Part shown: piece after piece, positions 27,738 through 37,660 of the stretch
How the letters are laid out: every line of letters starts with the position of its first letter
Numbering within the stretch: the first letter of the stretch is position 1
Origin: Chroococcidiopsis sp. TS-821
GTDB taxonomy: Bacteria; Cyanobacteriota; Cyanobacteriia; Cyanobacteriales; Chroococcidiopsidaceae
Length of the DNA stretch: 64,000 nucleotides
Assembly: GCF_002939305.1 (NCBI RefSeq)
Contig: NZ_MVDI01000002.1
Coordinates: 542,966-606,965 of the forward strand
Reading direction: 5' to 3'
Notes under the pieces: generated by a model
The model's database searches: none
What the model was told of the DNA's origin: nothing
The model's input: the letters and a program-made list of their open reading frames with translations, nothing else
Made by a program: the position numbers and the translations under genes

Positions 27738-28313
27738 ATGCCCTTAGTTTCTCTTGACGAACTGATTGCTGGAGTACGTTCTGGTTGTGTTGTCAGCTTT
27801 CCGACAGATACCGTACCCGCGCTGGCGGCGTTACCAGAAAAAGCAGATTTAATTTTTGCACTTAAGCAACGCAGTCAAGATAAACCGTTGATTCTTATGG
27901 GTGCAAAAGCAAGCGACCTTTGGGATTTTGTTGCCGGAAACGATCGCGCGCTCTGGCAGGAAGTTGCCAAGTTATACTGGCCTGGAGCTTTAACGCTTGT
28001 ATTGCCTGCGTCATCACGCGTGCCTCAACAGATGAATCCTAGCGATCCGAGTACGATTGGATTGCGAGTGCCAGATTGTGCGATCGCGCAAAGTATTCTA
28101 GAACAAACTGGTCCCTTGGCGACAACAAGTGCTAATTTATCTGGTCAGCCGCCACTACGCACGATGACAGAAATTGCCCAACAGTTTCCCGATGTCCTGA
28201 CATTACAATTGCAAGAGACAATAGCAAATATCGGCGTTCCTTCGACTGTCGCGAAATGGACAGGTCAAGGCTGGGAAATTTTGCGCCAAGGCTCAGTCAA
28301 GTTAGAATTTTAA
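27738..28313 (+). CDS. Sua5/YciO/YrdC family, L-threonylcarbamoyladenylate synthase-like
   Basis: This 191-residue protein resembles TsaC (YrdC). It has the N-terminal strand-turn GCVVSFPTDTVPALAA (threonine/ATP site), IFALKQRSQDKPLILM with the KxR..KP motif, WPGALTLVLP, and TTSANLSGQP near the end. It would make the threonylcarbamoyl-AMP used by TsaD (encoded at 22.35 kb). Family members without the exact KRxxxKP triad can be YciO-like, so I leave the symbol open. A sensor-kinase-like gene starts 17 bases after its stop. Confidence 0.87.
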   Translation: MPLVSLDELIAGVRSGCVVSFPTDTVPALAALPEKADLIFALKQRSQDKPLILMGAKASDLWDFVAGNDRALWQEVAKLYWPGALTLVLPASSRVPQQMNPSDPSTIGLRVPDCAIAQSILEQTGPLATTSANLSGQPPLRTMTEIAQQFPDVLTLQLQETIANIGVPSTVAKWTGQGWEILRQGSVKLEF

Positions 28314-28330
28314 ATTTGTACGTAACACGA

Positions 28331-29263
28331 ATGACAAGCTGGATGAATTGGGTATATCTAGCATTTGGGCTAGGGTTAGGGCTGGGAAGTCGCCGTATTG
28401 CACAAGTATTTGGTAAAGATAAATTAGCTAAAACGCCTTTACACTCTACGTCATCTGTACCCAACATCGATACCCAAACGGTATCAAAAAAATTACGACA
28501 AACACAAATAGCGTATCAGTTAGTATGCGAACTCAGTCAGTTCAAAGCTGGATTTTTGGTACGCACCGCACACGAACTGCGATCGCCACTCAATAGCTTA
28601 ATCGGATTACATCAGTTAATTCTGTCTGATTTGTGTGACAATCCAGCCGAAGAGCGTGAATTTGTTGCCCAAGCGCATCAACTAGCGTTGAAACTAGTAA
28701 AATTGCTCGATGAAATTCTCGATGTCGCCCGCATAGAAAATAGCAGTAACGAATTAGAAATTCAGCCCTTACAATTAACCGCCATTATTGAGGAAATCGC
28801 ACATCTGACGCAGACTGTAGCAGCCAACCGCAGTATCAAAATACAAGTATCGCCTGCCGATCCAGAAGTTTATATTTTGGCAGATCCGCACTGGTTACGC
28901 GCGGTACTTTTAAACTTGGTAGATATTTGCATTCCCAAGATGGAAGCCGGTAGCATTACGATATCATCACAAACCTCATTCGATACCGAGGCGGTTGACA
29001 TTTTTTTTGATGTACCACTACCAATAGACACTTGGTCTGAACCATTAGACGCAATGCAGTTCGAGCAACAGCTTAGTGCTGCGGCGGTAGATAATAAAGT
29101 GCTTTCCGCCGGATTCAAACTTTTATTGAATCAAACCGTGTTAGAACTGATGCAAGCCAAGTTGAGCTTTTTACCGATTCCATCTGATGCTGATGTCGCT
29201 CAGAATACTCGCATTCAAGTAACTATCCCGTTGGTGATTCCTGAAGTTGAATTTCTTGAGTAA
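28331..29263 (+). CDS. Sensor-kinase-like protein with degenerate ATPase domain
   Basis: This 310-residue protein has one membrane-like N-terminal segment (~4-20), a HisKA dimerisation helix pair with phospho-acceptor His81 (HELRSPLNSL), and a HATPase-like region with a weak N-box (LLNLVDICIP). The G1 DxGxG and G2 GxGxG boxes are not visible, so ATP binding is doubtful. It may be a scaffold or phosphotransfer partner. ATG 28331 is chosen; a longer frame overlaps the previous gene. The last 41 bases overlap the convergent GNAT gene. Confidence 0.72.
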   Translation: MTSWMNWVYLAFGLGLGLGSRRIAQVFGKDKLAKTPLHSTSSVPNIDTQTVSKKLRQTQIAYQLVCELSQFKAGFLVRTAHELRSPLNSLIGLHQLILSDLCDNPAEEREFVAQAHQLALKLVKLLDEILDVARIENSSNELEIQPLQLTAIIEEIAHLTQTVAANRSIKIQVSPADPEVYILADPHWLRAVLLNLVDICIPKMEAGSITISSQTSFDTEAVDIFFDVPLPIDTWSEPLDAMQFEQQLSAAAVDNKVLSAGFKLLLNQTVLELMQAKLSFLPIPSDADVAQNTRIQVTIPLVIPEVEFLE

Positions 29264-29714
29264 GAAAACCTAGTTTTGGCTGGTTGTAGAGTACCATCGT
29301 CGTGCTTGAGTTGCACTCAAAACCAATACGTTCGTAGAAGCTTTGCTGATGCGTTGTCATTAAGTAAACACGCTCCACGCGGTTCATGTGTGGATGACTT
29401 AAAACACTTTCAACCAGCTTGCGCCCAAGCCCAGCACCTCGATAATCAGGGTGAATGACTACATCCCAAATCGTTGCACGGTAAACACCATCCGATGTTG
29501 CTCTGGCAAAACCAATCAATTTCTTGCCATCCCAGACACTAATAACAGGTTTACTGTTAACGATGGCTAGCTGCAAATCTTCAAGACTGCGATCTTGCGC
29601 CCAAAAAGCCGCTACCTGAAACAAGTCGTGTAGTTGATCGAGATCCACAGGGGATTGGCAGTGACCATCTGCCGCCACCGAACTATCGCAGAATTGAATA
29701 TGGCTGTAGTCCAT
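29223..29714 (-). CDS. GNAT acetyltransferase, paralogue of the NSI-like protein
   Basis: This 163-residue GNAT has core [25 protein letters not shown] and acetyl-CoA loop YRGAGLGRKL, the same central block as the 24.76 kb gene but with a shorter N-terminus and a different C-terminal tail (FYERIGFE...MVLYN). It is probably an amino-group acetyltransferase; the substrate is unknown. The 3' end overlaps the convergent kinase-like gene by 41 bases. Confidence 0.82.
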   Translation of the reverse strand: MDYSHIQFCDSSVAADGHCQSPVDLDQLHDLFQVAAFWAQDRSLEDLQLAIVNSKPVISVWDGKKLIGFARATSDGVYRATIWDVVIHPDYRGAGLGRKLVESVLSHPHMNRVERVYLMTTHQQSFYERIGFECNSSTTMVLYNQPKLGFLTQEIQLQESPTG

Positions 29715-30051
29715 AGTGTCCTGATTTGAGCTTCATACATCGTAACGCTTGCTTTATATTTTGCAAAATAAAAGTCGTTACTGGGTAGATTCACTAAACT
29801 GAATTTGCCACAGAGTTATTTGTAAAACTGTTACGAATTAAACTACTGATATGGTGGTGTCAGGGGTCAGAGGTCGGAGGTTAGCGTTAATTGAGGTGTG
29901 TGGTAATTAATTCTTGTGATGGGGAGAACCGTCCAATTTCTAAATCCAATTGTCAGGATTCGCCGACTTAAACCAACCTCGATCGCGTATTTTCTTCAGA
30001 ACCTGCTAAGTTTAAATATCGGAAATTGCAATGCTCTAGAGCACAACAAGA
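29715..30051. other. Intergenic region, 337 bp, with heptad array
   Basis: This divergent gap before the deacetylase holds a heptanucleotide array at 29859-29886 (GTCAGGG, GTCAGAG, GTCGGAG, GTTAGCG). A small frame at 29916-30152 runs into the deacetylase in another frame and is not supported. Confidence 0.5.
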
Positions 30052-30969
30052 ATGCCAGCAGATTATCCTCGCGACATGATTGGTTATGGGCGCACGCCGC
30101 CCGATCCGCAATGGCAAAACCAAGCACGAATTGCCGTACAGTTTGTGATTAATTATGAAGAAGGGGGAGAAACCTGCATTTTACATGGCGATCAAGCGTC
30201 AGAAACATTCTTGTCGGAAATCGTTGGTGCAGTCCCTTTGATGGGTTTGCGGCATATGAATATGGAGTCAGTCTACGAATACGGGAGTCGGGCTGGCTTT
30301 TGGCGGTTGCATCGCATTTTTACGCAACGCGGTATTCCTGTCACCGTTTATGGTATTGCAATGGCATTAGAACGCAACCCCGAAGCGGTTGCGGCAATGC
30401 GCGAAGCTGATTGGGAAATTGCAAGTCACGGCTGGCGCTGGATCGATTACAAGTACTTTGGGGAAGCGGAAGAACGCGAACATTTACACGCAGCGATCGC
30501 AATTCATACACGAGTGACGGGTAGTCGCCCCCTTGGTTGGTACACTGGACGCACGAGTGCTAACACGCGCAAATTAGTCGTAGAAGAAGGCGGCTTTCTC
30601 TACGATTCAGATAGCTATGCAGACGACTTACCTTACTGGATACATGACTACGGTAAGCCGCATCTGGTGATTCCTTACACCTTAGATAACAATGATATGC
30701 GTTTCGCCACAACTCAAGGTTTTAACTCTGGCGATCAGTTTTTTGCTTATCTGCGCGATGCCTTTGATGTCCTGTATGCCGAGGGCGAAACCGCACCTAA
30801 AATGATGAGTGTAGGATTACACTGCCGCTTAGCAGGTAGACCAGGACGCGCCGCATCCTTAGCTCGTTTCCTCGACTACGTACAACAACACGATCGCGTT
30901 TGGTTGTGTCGTCGCATTGATATTGCCCAACACTGGCATCAACATCATAAACCTAGTGCAGGTAGCTAA
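30052..30969 (+). CDS. puuE: PuuE-type polysaccharide deacetylase / allantoinase-like protein
   Basis: This 305-residue NodB-fold protein starts DYPRDMIGYGRTPPDPQW, has INYEEGGE, IASHGWRWIDY (metal His motif) and LGWYTGRTSANTR, the pattern of PuuE allantoinase and related urate-catabolism deacetylases. It would open allantoin to allantoate, or deacetylate a related substrate, in the cytosol. No purine-degradation neighbours are present, so the true substrate is uncertain. The ATG fits the family start (MPADYPRDM). Confidence 0.85.
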   Translation: MPADYPRDMIGYGRTPPDPQWQNQARIAVQFVINYEEGGETCILHGDQASETFLSEIVGAVPLMGLRHMNMESVYEYGSRAGFWRLHRIFTQRGIPVTVYGIAMALERNPEAVAAMREADWEIASHGWRWIDYKYFGEAEEREHLHAAIAIHTRVTGSRPLGWYTGRTSANTRKLVVEEGGFLYDSDSYADDLPYWIHDYGKPHLVIPYTLDNNDMRFATTQGFNSGDQFFAYLRDAFDVLYAEGETAPKMMSVGLHCRLAGRPGRAASLARFLDYVQQHDRVWLCRRIDIAQHWHQHHKPSAGS

Positions 30970-30979
30970 GTAGAGTAGA

Positions 30980-31007
30980 GGTTAGAGGTCAGGGGTCAAA
31001 GGTCAGA
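30980..31007. repeat. Heptanucleotide repeat array, four units
   Basis: The units are GGTTAGA, GGTCAGG, GGTCAAA and GGTCAGA, 11 bases after the deacetylase stop. Same family, reverse orientation to the array at 19.8 kb. Confidence 0.6.
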
Positions 31008-31117
31008 ATTAAAAGCGAGTTGAATAAGTTGAAGGGCTGCGATCTGAGCTACACAACTAGCACTGGTATTTTGTTAAAACTAGAGACAATTAATGCAAAG
31101 ATAGTAGTAGCCATGAG

Positions 31118-31810
31118 ATGGCAAATTGGACGCTAAATTTTCAGAGCTTACTTAATTTATTTTTAGAATCGCAGTGCCCGCTTTGCCAGCGTCCGACTCC
31201 GCAAGAATTTTGTCAAGACTGTACAAGACAGCTACAACGTTGTAAATTATCGAATCATCAAGAGTTTTGGCAAGGAGAGTTACCCGTCTTCGTCTGGGGC
31301 AACTATAGCGGATCGCTCAAACGCGCGATCGCCGCTTTGAAATATGACAATCAACCACAAATCGCTAAACCGTTAGGTCAATGGCTAGCGCAAGCTTGGC
31401 TCAATTCGCAACCTCAACAAAAGTTAGTTGTCGTTCCTATTCCATTACACGCCGCCAAATTGAAAATACGCGGTTACAATCAAGCCGAATTACTAGCCGA
31501 GAGCTTTTGTCATTTTACCGGATTAGGTTTACAGCCCCAGGGATTAAAACGCATTAAGGCAACAGACGCACAGTTTAGTTTATCGGGCTCGCAAAGAGAA
31601 GAAAATTTAGCAGATGCATTTGTGCTTGGAACCGAATTTCATCGCCAACGTCCAAATAATCGAGTGCTATTGCTTGATGATATTTATACCACTGGGGCAA
31701 CCGTGCGTTCAGCAGTTCAAGCTTTACAAAAACAAGGAATTGCCGTGTATGGTGTTGTCGCAATCGCCACTCCTAGTAGAAATATGCTCCCAAAAGGGAA
31801 AATAAAGTAA
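31118..31810 (+). CDS. comF: ComF-family phosphoribosyltransferase-like protein
   Basis: This 230-residue protein has an N-terminal zinc-ribbon (CPLCQRPTPQEFCQDC) and a type I PRTase domain with PRPP loop LLLDDIYTTGATVRSA near residue 190, plus VVVPIPLHAAKLKIRGYNQAELLAE. ComF takes part in DNA uptake for natural transformation in several bacteria. No other competence genes are nearby. The start ATG follows directly after an out-of-frame ATG at 31112. Confidence 0.88.
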   Translation: MANWTLNFQSLLNLFLESQCPLCQRPTPQEFCQDCTRQLQRCKLSNHQEFWQGELPVFVWGNYSGSLKRAIAALKYDNQPQIAKPLGQWLAQAWLNSQPQQKLVVVPIPLHAAKLKIRGYNQAELLAESFCHFTGLGLQPQGLKRIKATDAQFSLSGSQREENLADAFVLGTEFHRQRPNNRVLLLDDIYTTGATVRSAVQALQKQGIAVYGVVAIATPSRNMLPKGKIK

Positions 31811-31955
31811 GGTAATTTATGTATTATTCTTCTAGTTCATCTTTAAGTTCTCTGTGTTTGTGCCATGCCGCAATTTCATGAAAGCACGGGCAATTAGATT
31901 AAAACGCGCCTTATAATAAACCCACTTAAGCTGTTTTGCCGGAATACTGCGTTAA

Positions 31956-32423
31956 ATGATCATAAAAGCTTTGGCAACAGGAGTGAGTCATTTGCTCCTT
32001 CCCTTAACGTTGCTAGCAGGTGCAACAAATTTCGTTCCTTCAGCGATCGCCCAACAAACTCAACAAACAAGGTTATATAATCCCATTCCCCTACCGCCGA
32101 GTAATCAGGTTTCTGACACGCTTTCAGAAAGAGACATTCCTACCGGAGATGGGGGATTTGCGCGCGATTACCTAGTCAGATTCAACCAGGGCGATAATAT
32201 TGCGATCGATCTCACCTCGGATCACTTTGATACGATTGTTACCTTGATGTCGCCCGAAGGCGCAACACTCGCAGAAAATGATGATGGGCCGGATGGAACA
32301 ACAAATTCTTTGCTGTTTACGCGCATCAACCAAACTGGAAATTACATCATCCGCGTTCGTTCGTTTGGTGAAACAGGTGGCGGGGCGTTTGTATTGCGAG
32401 TAACGCGGTTACGACCAATATGA
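31956..32423 (+). CDS. Secreted PPC-domain protein
   Basis: This 155-residue protein has a signal peptide (to ~32, ending near AIAQQ) and one bacterial pre-peptidase C-terminal (PPC) beta-sandwich (~55-150; RDYLVRFNQGDNIAIDLTSDHFDTIVTL, ENDDGPDG, ITRV-type end). PPC domains usually accompany secreted proteases; here it stands alone, so the function is unknown. It is probably periplasmic or exported. Confidence 0.75.
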   Translation: MIIKALATGVSHLLLPLTLLAGATNFVPSAIAQQTQQTRLYNPIPLPPSNQVSDTLSERDIPTGDGGFARDYLVRFNQGDNIAIDLTSDHFDTIVTLMSPEGATLAENDDGPDGTTNSLLFTRINQTGNYIIRVRSFGETGGGAFVLRVTRLRPI

Positions 32424-32465
32424 TTAAAGGTAAGAGGTCATAATGGGTAAATAATAACGATTCTT

Positions 32466-32496
32466 CCAATTACCAGTTACCAGTTACTAGTCTTGA
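32466..32496. repeat. Heptanucleotide repeat, second sequence class
   Basis: AATTACC, AGTTACC, AGTTACT and AGTCTTG form 7-base units of a different word from the TGACCTC class. A clearer example of the class is at 38310-38337. Confidence 0.5.
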
Positions 32497-32507
32497 CTAA
32501 ATATCAA

Positions 32508-33284
32508 TTAGCGGTGTGGTATCGTCAGCACGCATAGTAATAATGCTTCTGTCCATTCGACAACCGCGCCGTAGGTGTCTCCAGTGTGACCGCCGAGTTT
32601 ATGATTAAACCAAGCACTCGTAAGAAACGCGATCGCAATTCCACTCGCCGCCATAACTACCGCATCAAGAGCCACATCGCCATTGAGGACAATTTTTAAG
32701 CCACTCAAACTTAGTAAGAGTAACAATCCTAGTAAAATATCTTGCGGCTGCAATGCAGCTTTATGGAACGAACCTTTACCCGTTGGTTTGAGGTAAGGAT
32801 AACGGGCGATCGCGATTTGTTGTCCCCAGCGTCCCCAACCGCACACAGCCATCAAACTCAACCAACGATCGAAACTGATCTCACTTAACGCCGCCGTTTT
32901 TAGCAGTAATAGAGCGACTGCTGCGATCGCGCCAAATGCTCCTGTTGCACTATCTGCCATGACTTGTAGTCTTCGTTGCGGATCTTGTACGGCTAAGCCA
33001 TCAGCAGTATCCATCGCTCCATCCAAGTGTAAGCCGCCAGTCAAGGCAATCCAGCTAACGACAACTAAGACACTGCGAGTTAGCACAGGGATTCCAACAA
33101 AGTGGAACCCAGCATCTAATAATCCCAGAATTCCCCCAATTAATAAACCAACGAGCGGTACATAGCGAGATACGCGCTCAAAATCTAGCTTTATCGCCCC
33201 AGGTATGGGAAGACAAGTATAAAAAGCAAGCGCTGCTGCAATATCGAACCAGAGTTGTTTCCACCACTGTTGCTTATCCACCAC
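32508..33284 (-). CDS. cobS: Adenosylcobinamide-GDP ribazoletransferase
   Basis: CobS (CobV) joins adenosylcobinamide-GDP with alpha-ribazole phosphate in the last steps of cobalamin synthesis, in the inner membrane. The 258-residue protein has ~6 hydrophobic helices and the conserved [15 protein letters not shown] segment, followed by [15 protein letters not shown]. Other cobalamin genes are not adjacent. The 366 bases before its start contain no sign of a cobalamin riboswitch that I can recognise. Confidence 0.95.
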   Translation of the reverse strand: MVDKQQWWKQLWFDIAAALAFYTCLPIPGAIKLDFERVSRYVPLVGLLIGGILGLLDAGFHFVGIPVLTRSVLVVVSWIALTGGLHLDGAMDTADGLAVQDPQRRLQVMADSATGAFGAIAAVALLLLKTAALSEISFDRWLSLMAVCGWGRWGQQIAIARYPYLKPTGKGSFHKAALQPQDILLGLLLLLSLSGLKIVLNGDVALDAVVMAASGIAIAFLTSAWFNHKLGGHTGDTYGAVVEWTEALLLCVLTIPHR

Positions 33285-33650
33285 GAACGCGTATCAACAT
33301 AAAGTAAACAAAAATAAATAGAAAATTTGAGATCAGCAACAGGATCGTAATCCAAATCTTGAGATAAGATTGACAGGGACAGAGCATTGAGTATCTGTTC
33401 TATCAGTCATCCTACCTTTTCTATGCATCTCTAACCAAGCTTCTACCAACTTGTTGACTGCGTTACATCACATGTAGTTTGATGTCTAATCAATGACATA
33501 ATCTACTAAATTATCTTATCTACATAAAATGCGTAGATGTCTTAATGTGTAGCGTCAGCAAAAAGTTATGTAATTATTACTTCACACATCTTGACGGAAG
33601 AACTTCTCCTCTGTTTGTATTCTCTGTAATTGCTAAAAGGCTGTTTGATT
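33285..33650. other. Intergenic region, 366 bp
   Basis: This is the divergent gap before cobS and the 33.65 kb gene. A small hairpin (ATCTAC / GTAGAT, 33518-33538) is visible. The 33651 gene has an AAAAGG ribosome site. No gene was seen here. Confidence 0.4.
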
Positions 33651-34103
33651 ATGAATCACCATAGCTCCGACACCAGATTACCAGCGCCATGCATTATTCA
33701 TACTGGTATAGTCGTCAACAAAATAGATATGCGGAGACTGCTGGCTGATTTAGGGCGCGTCCGCTATTTGCATATTCAGGAAGGTAAAATACAAAGTGAG
33801 GGTGAAGGCGATGTCGTAGAAGTGATTGCAAATCCAGAGCAATCTACGATTGTGGCTAATCACGCGCTCTATTTAAACGTCTATAGTTTTGATTACGTCG
33901 AATTACAACAGTCACCACAACAAGAAACTTATTTTGATTTAGTCCAAGATAACCGTTGCTTGCGGTTAATTCCACTTTCCACTCCGATGCAAGAGCGAGC
34001 TTCACGCAACTTCAATGAAACAGCCTTAGAAGTCATGATGGAGCAAGTATTTTCTGCTAGATGGGATGCAGAAATCGACGATGACGGCGCTTGTCCATTC
34101 TAG
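33651..34103 (+). CDS. Conserved-looking hypothetical protein
   Basis: I do not recognise this gene. The 150-residue protein is soluble and acidic and looks mostly beta (PCIIHTGIVVNKIDMRRLLADLG, then VRYLHIQEGKIQSEGEGDVVEVIANPEQS). It ends with a striking acidic tail (DAEIDDDGACPF). ATG 33651 is preferred over TTG 33630 because AAAAGG lies 10 bases before it. It runs in the same direction as tgt, 62 bases away. Confidence 0.6.
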   Translation: MNHHSSDTRLPAPCIIHTGIVVNKIDMRRLLADLGRVRYLHIQEGKIQSEGEGDVVEVIANPEQSTIVANHALYLNVYSFDYVELQQSPQQETYFDLVQDNRCLRLIPLSTPMQERASRNFNETALEVMMEQVFSARWDAEIDDDGACPF

Positions 34104-34120
34104 AAGGAGTTAGGAGCTAG

Positions 34121-35302
<1,182 letters not shown>

Positions 35303-35539
35303 TGACGATCAAAGAGACTCTTTTTCTCTTTGCGTTCTATCCTATGGGAAGACTTCGCTAATGCGTCTAACTTTCCCAAAGAATCTTACAAATAAAATAG
35401 GAGCGCTATCGCTGTTGTAAATGTCAATATAATTGTTCAACCCGACGAGTAATAATTAGCTAAAACTGCCATATTGAATTTATGGATGTATTTATAATGA
35501 TCTAGAAAATATATCACTACAAAACATGGAAAATTATTT

Positions 35540-35815
35540 TTAGCGCAAGAGAAAGTTAATGATTTTTGCCAACTTTGGAAAATTATAGAACTTTCGCTGT
35601 TCGGTTCTGTACTACAAGATAGTTTTCGTTCTGATAGTGATATTGATGTTTTAGTAACTTTAACTTTAGATGCGCCTTGGAATTACTAAATCTAGTTAAT
35701 ATGCAACAAGAAGTAGAACTCTTGGGAATAAAAGTTAATTTTATTGAAAAACAAATACTTGAGAAAAGTCAAACCCAATTTTGACGGCAAGAAATATTAA
35801 GCACTGCAAAAACAG
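35540..35815 (+). pseudogene. Broken MNT-type nucleotidyltransferase (antitoxin) gene
   Basis: Read across frames, this encodes an MntA-like minimal nucleotidyltransferase: LFGSVLQDSFRSDSDIDVLV is the GS-x(n)-DxD core. After APW the frame is lost near 35680; the next frame continues as NLVNMQQEVELLGIKVNF and runs to QEILSTAKTVYV. Within that part a TGA interrupts where Trp is expected. At least one frameshift and one nonsense change make it dead. MNT proteins neutralise HEPN toxins by AMP transfer. Confidence 0.8.
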
Positions 35816-35818
35816 TTT

Positions 35819-36128
35819 ATGTCAAGAGATAAAGTTATACTTTTAGACTTAGCCAAAGCAAGTCGTTTAATTTTGCAGTTTACTCAAGACATAAACACAG
35901 TCAGTTGTGTGCTATCAAATTGCTATGCTTGGAGAAGCAGTGAGTTTGTCTCAGGAGTTTTGCGAACAGAATTCAGAGAATCCATGGGCATCCATTGCTG
36001 GAAAGCGCGATCAATGAGTTCGCGATCGTGACGGTATTAATACTCAAAGACTTTGGCTGACAGTAAAAATAAGTATTCCTGAATTTTTAATTGCTTTAGA
36101 AGCATTTTTGCCTCAAGAAGGAGAATAA
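35819..36128 (+). pseudogene. Broken HEPN toxin gene (DUF86/HepT type)
   Basis: The first frame gives MSRDKVILLDLAKASRLILQF, the start of a HepT-like HEPN protein. It then shifts frame near 35910, where another frame gives IAMLGEAVSLSQEFCEQN and NPWASIAGKRDQ. A stop and a further shift precede the tail (TQRLWLTVKISIPEFLIALEAFLPQ). The RNase motif Rx4-6H is not intact. It overlaps the MNT remnant's end, the normal layout of a MNT-HEPN pair, so both genes decayed together. Confidence 0.8.
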
Positions 36129-36319
36129 GAAGTTAATATTTCTTTTTCTGCACTTTTGAATAAATAGCTCGGAGATTGCAGGCAAGTTATACTACCATAG
36201 ACCGATTACCGTTTAGCATCATCAAAATTCGCATTTGCTCAGAACACTGCCTTACTTGCGGTGGGAAGATGCCGAATACACTGTAAAGCAAATCTGCTAA
36301 ATGTCACTTCACAACAACT

Positions 36320-37660
36320 ATGGGTACAGTCAATACGATTAAACCGACACTGTTAGTATGGGATGCTGTTGCACTCATTGTTGGTGTTGTTATCGGTGCT
36401 GGGATTTTTGAAACACCCGCGCTTGTCGCCGGTAATGCGACTAATAGCACTATGGTACTGCTGACATGGTTATTAGGCGGTGGTGTATCCATAGTTGGTG
36501 CTTTGTGCTATGCAGAACTGGCAACAACCTATCCCCATCCTGGTGGTAACTACTACTACTTACAACGCGCATTTGGCAATAGTGTTGCCTTTTTATTCGC
36601 CTGGGCGCGGCTAGCAGTCATTCAGACAGGTTCGATTGTTCTTTTAGCGTTTGTTTTTGGCGACTATGCTTCGCAGCTATGGCGTTTGGGAACTTATTCA
36701 GCTTCGATTTATGCTGCTGTGGCGATCGCTTTACTCACGGGTTTGAATATCCTGGGCGTACGCTTGGGAAAATGGACGCAAAATTGGTTAGCCGCAGCCC
36801 AAGTACTCGGCTTACTCATACTGATTTTCTTTGGACTTGCGTTGGCGACACCCGCAACAGGTGCAACTGCAACCGCGCCGACAGTAACCTCGTCAGGAAA
36901 TTTTGGGTTAGCGATGGTGTTTGTGCTGTTAACTTACGGTGGTTGGAACGAAGCTGCGTTTATTTCCGCCGAGTTACACAACGTGCAAAAAAATATGCTG
37001 CGATCGCTGTTGTGGAGTATTGGCATTATCACCGCAATATACCTGCTAGTGAACATAGCTTTCTTGCGGGGGTTAGGTTTGGCAGGTATGGCAGAATCAG
37101 AAGCCTTAGCCGCACAGTTGATGCGTCAAGCGGTGGGCGAACCTGGAGCGATATTCATTAGCTTACTAGTTGTTGTCACGACTTTGTGTTCGACGAATGC
37201 GACAATTTTTACGGGTGCGAGGACAAACTATGCGTTAGGAAGGGATTTTTCGCTGTTTCGCTTTTTAGGACAATGGAAAACCCAAGGAAGTACGCCAGCC
37301 ACAGCCTTACTCGTACAAGGGGCGATCGCGTTATTACTCGTTTTACTCGGCACAATTACCCGCAATGGCTTTGAAACAATGGTAGACTATACCGCCCCTG
37401 TGTTTTGGTTCTTTTTCTTACTAACGGGCGTGTCGCTATTTGTTTTGCGCCGACGCGATCGCGAAATTGTCCGTCCGTTTCGCGTTCCGCTTTATCCATT
37501 CATTCCGCTATTATTTTGTGTGTTCTGCGCTTATATGCTGCAATCTAGCTTGGCTTATACCGGAGTTGGAGCGTTAGTAGGTGTCGCAGTGTTGCTAGCT
37601 GGTATACCGTTATTAGTCATCACGCGAATGATGCGTGACAGTAGCATAAGGAGAGAGTAA
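36320..37660 (+). CDS. Amino-acid permease, APC superfamily
   Basis: This 446-residue membrane protein has ~12 helices. The first contains VIGAGIFETPALVAG, a GxGIF-type APC motif, followed by LCYAELATTYPHPGGNYYYL. It probably imports an amino acid or related amine by proton or sodium symport; the substrate is unknown. The stop codon overlaps the next gene's start by one base (TAATG), so the following lipoprotein-like methyltransferase is translationally coupled. Confidence 0.87.
   Translation: MGTVNTIKPTLLVWDAVALIVGVVIGAGIFETPALVAGNATNSTMVLLTWLLGGGVSIVGALCYAELATTYPHPGGNYYYLQRAFGNSVAFLFAWARLAVIQTGSIVLLAFVFGDYASQLWRLGTYSASIYAAVAIALLTGLNILGVRLGKWTQNWLAAAQVLGLLILIFFGLALATPATGATATAPTVTSSGNFGLAMVFVLLTYGGWNEAAFISAELHNVQKNMLRSLLWSIGIITAIYLLVNIAFLRGLGLAGMAESEALAAQLMRQAVGEPGAIFISLLVVVTTLCSTNATIFTGARTNYALGRDFSLFRFLGQWKTQGSTPATALLVQGAIALLLVLLGTITRNGFETMVDYTAPVFWFFFLLTGVSLFVLRRRDREIVRPFRVPLYPFIPLLFCVFCAYMLQSSLAYTGVGALVGVAVLLAGIPLLVITRMMRDSSIRRE

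Noticed and set aside
33285..33650. A cobalamin riboswitch before cobS
   Set aside because: I looked for the conserved GCCACTG and AGTCAGGA-like words and did not see them.
36679..37161. A 160-codon frame inside the APC permease gene
   Set aside because: It is a +1 shadow of the permease with no domain.
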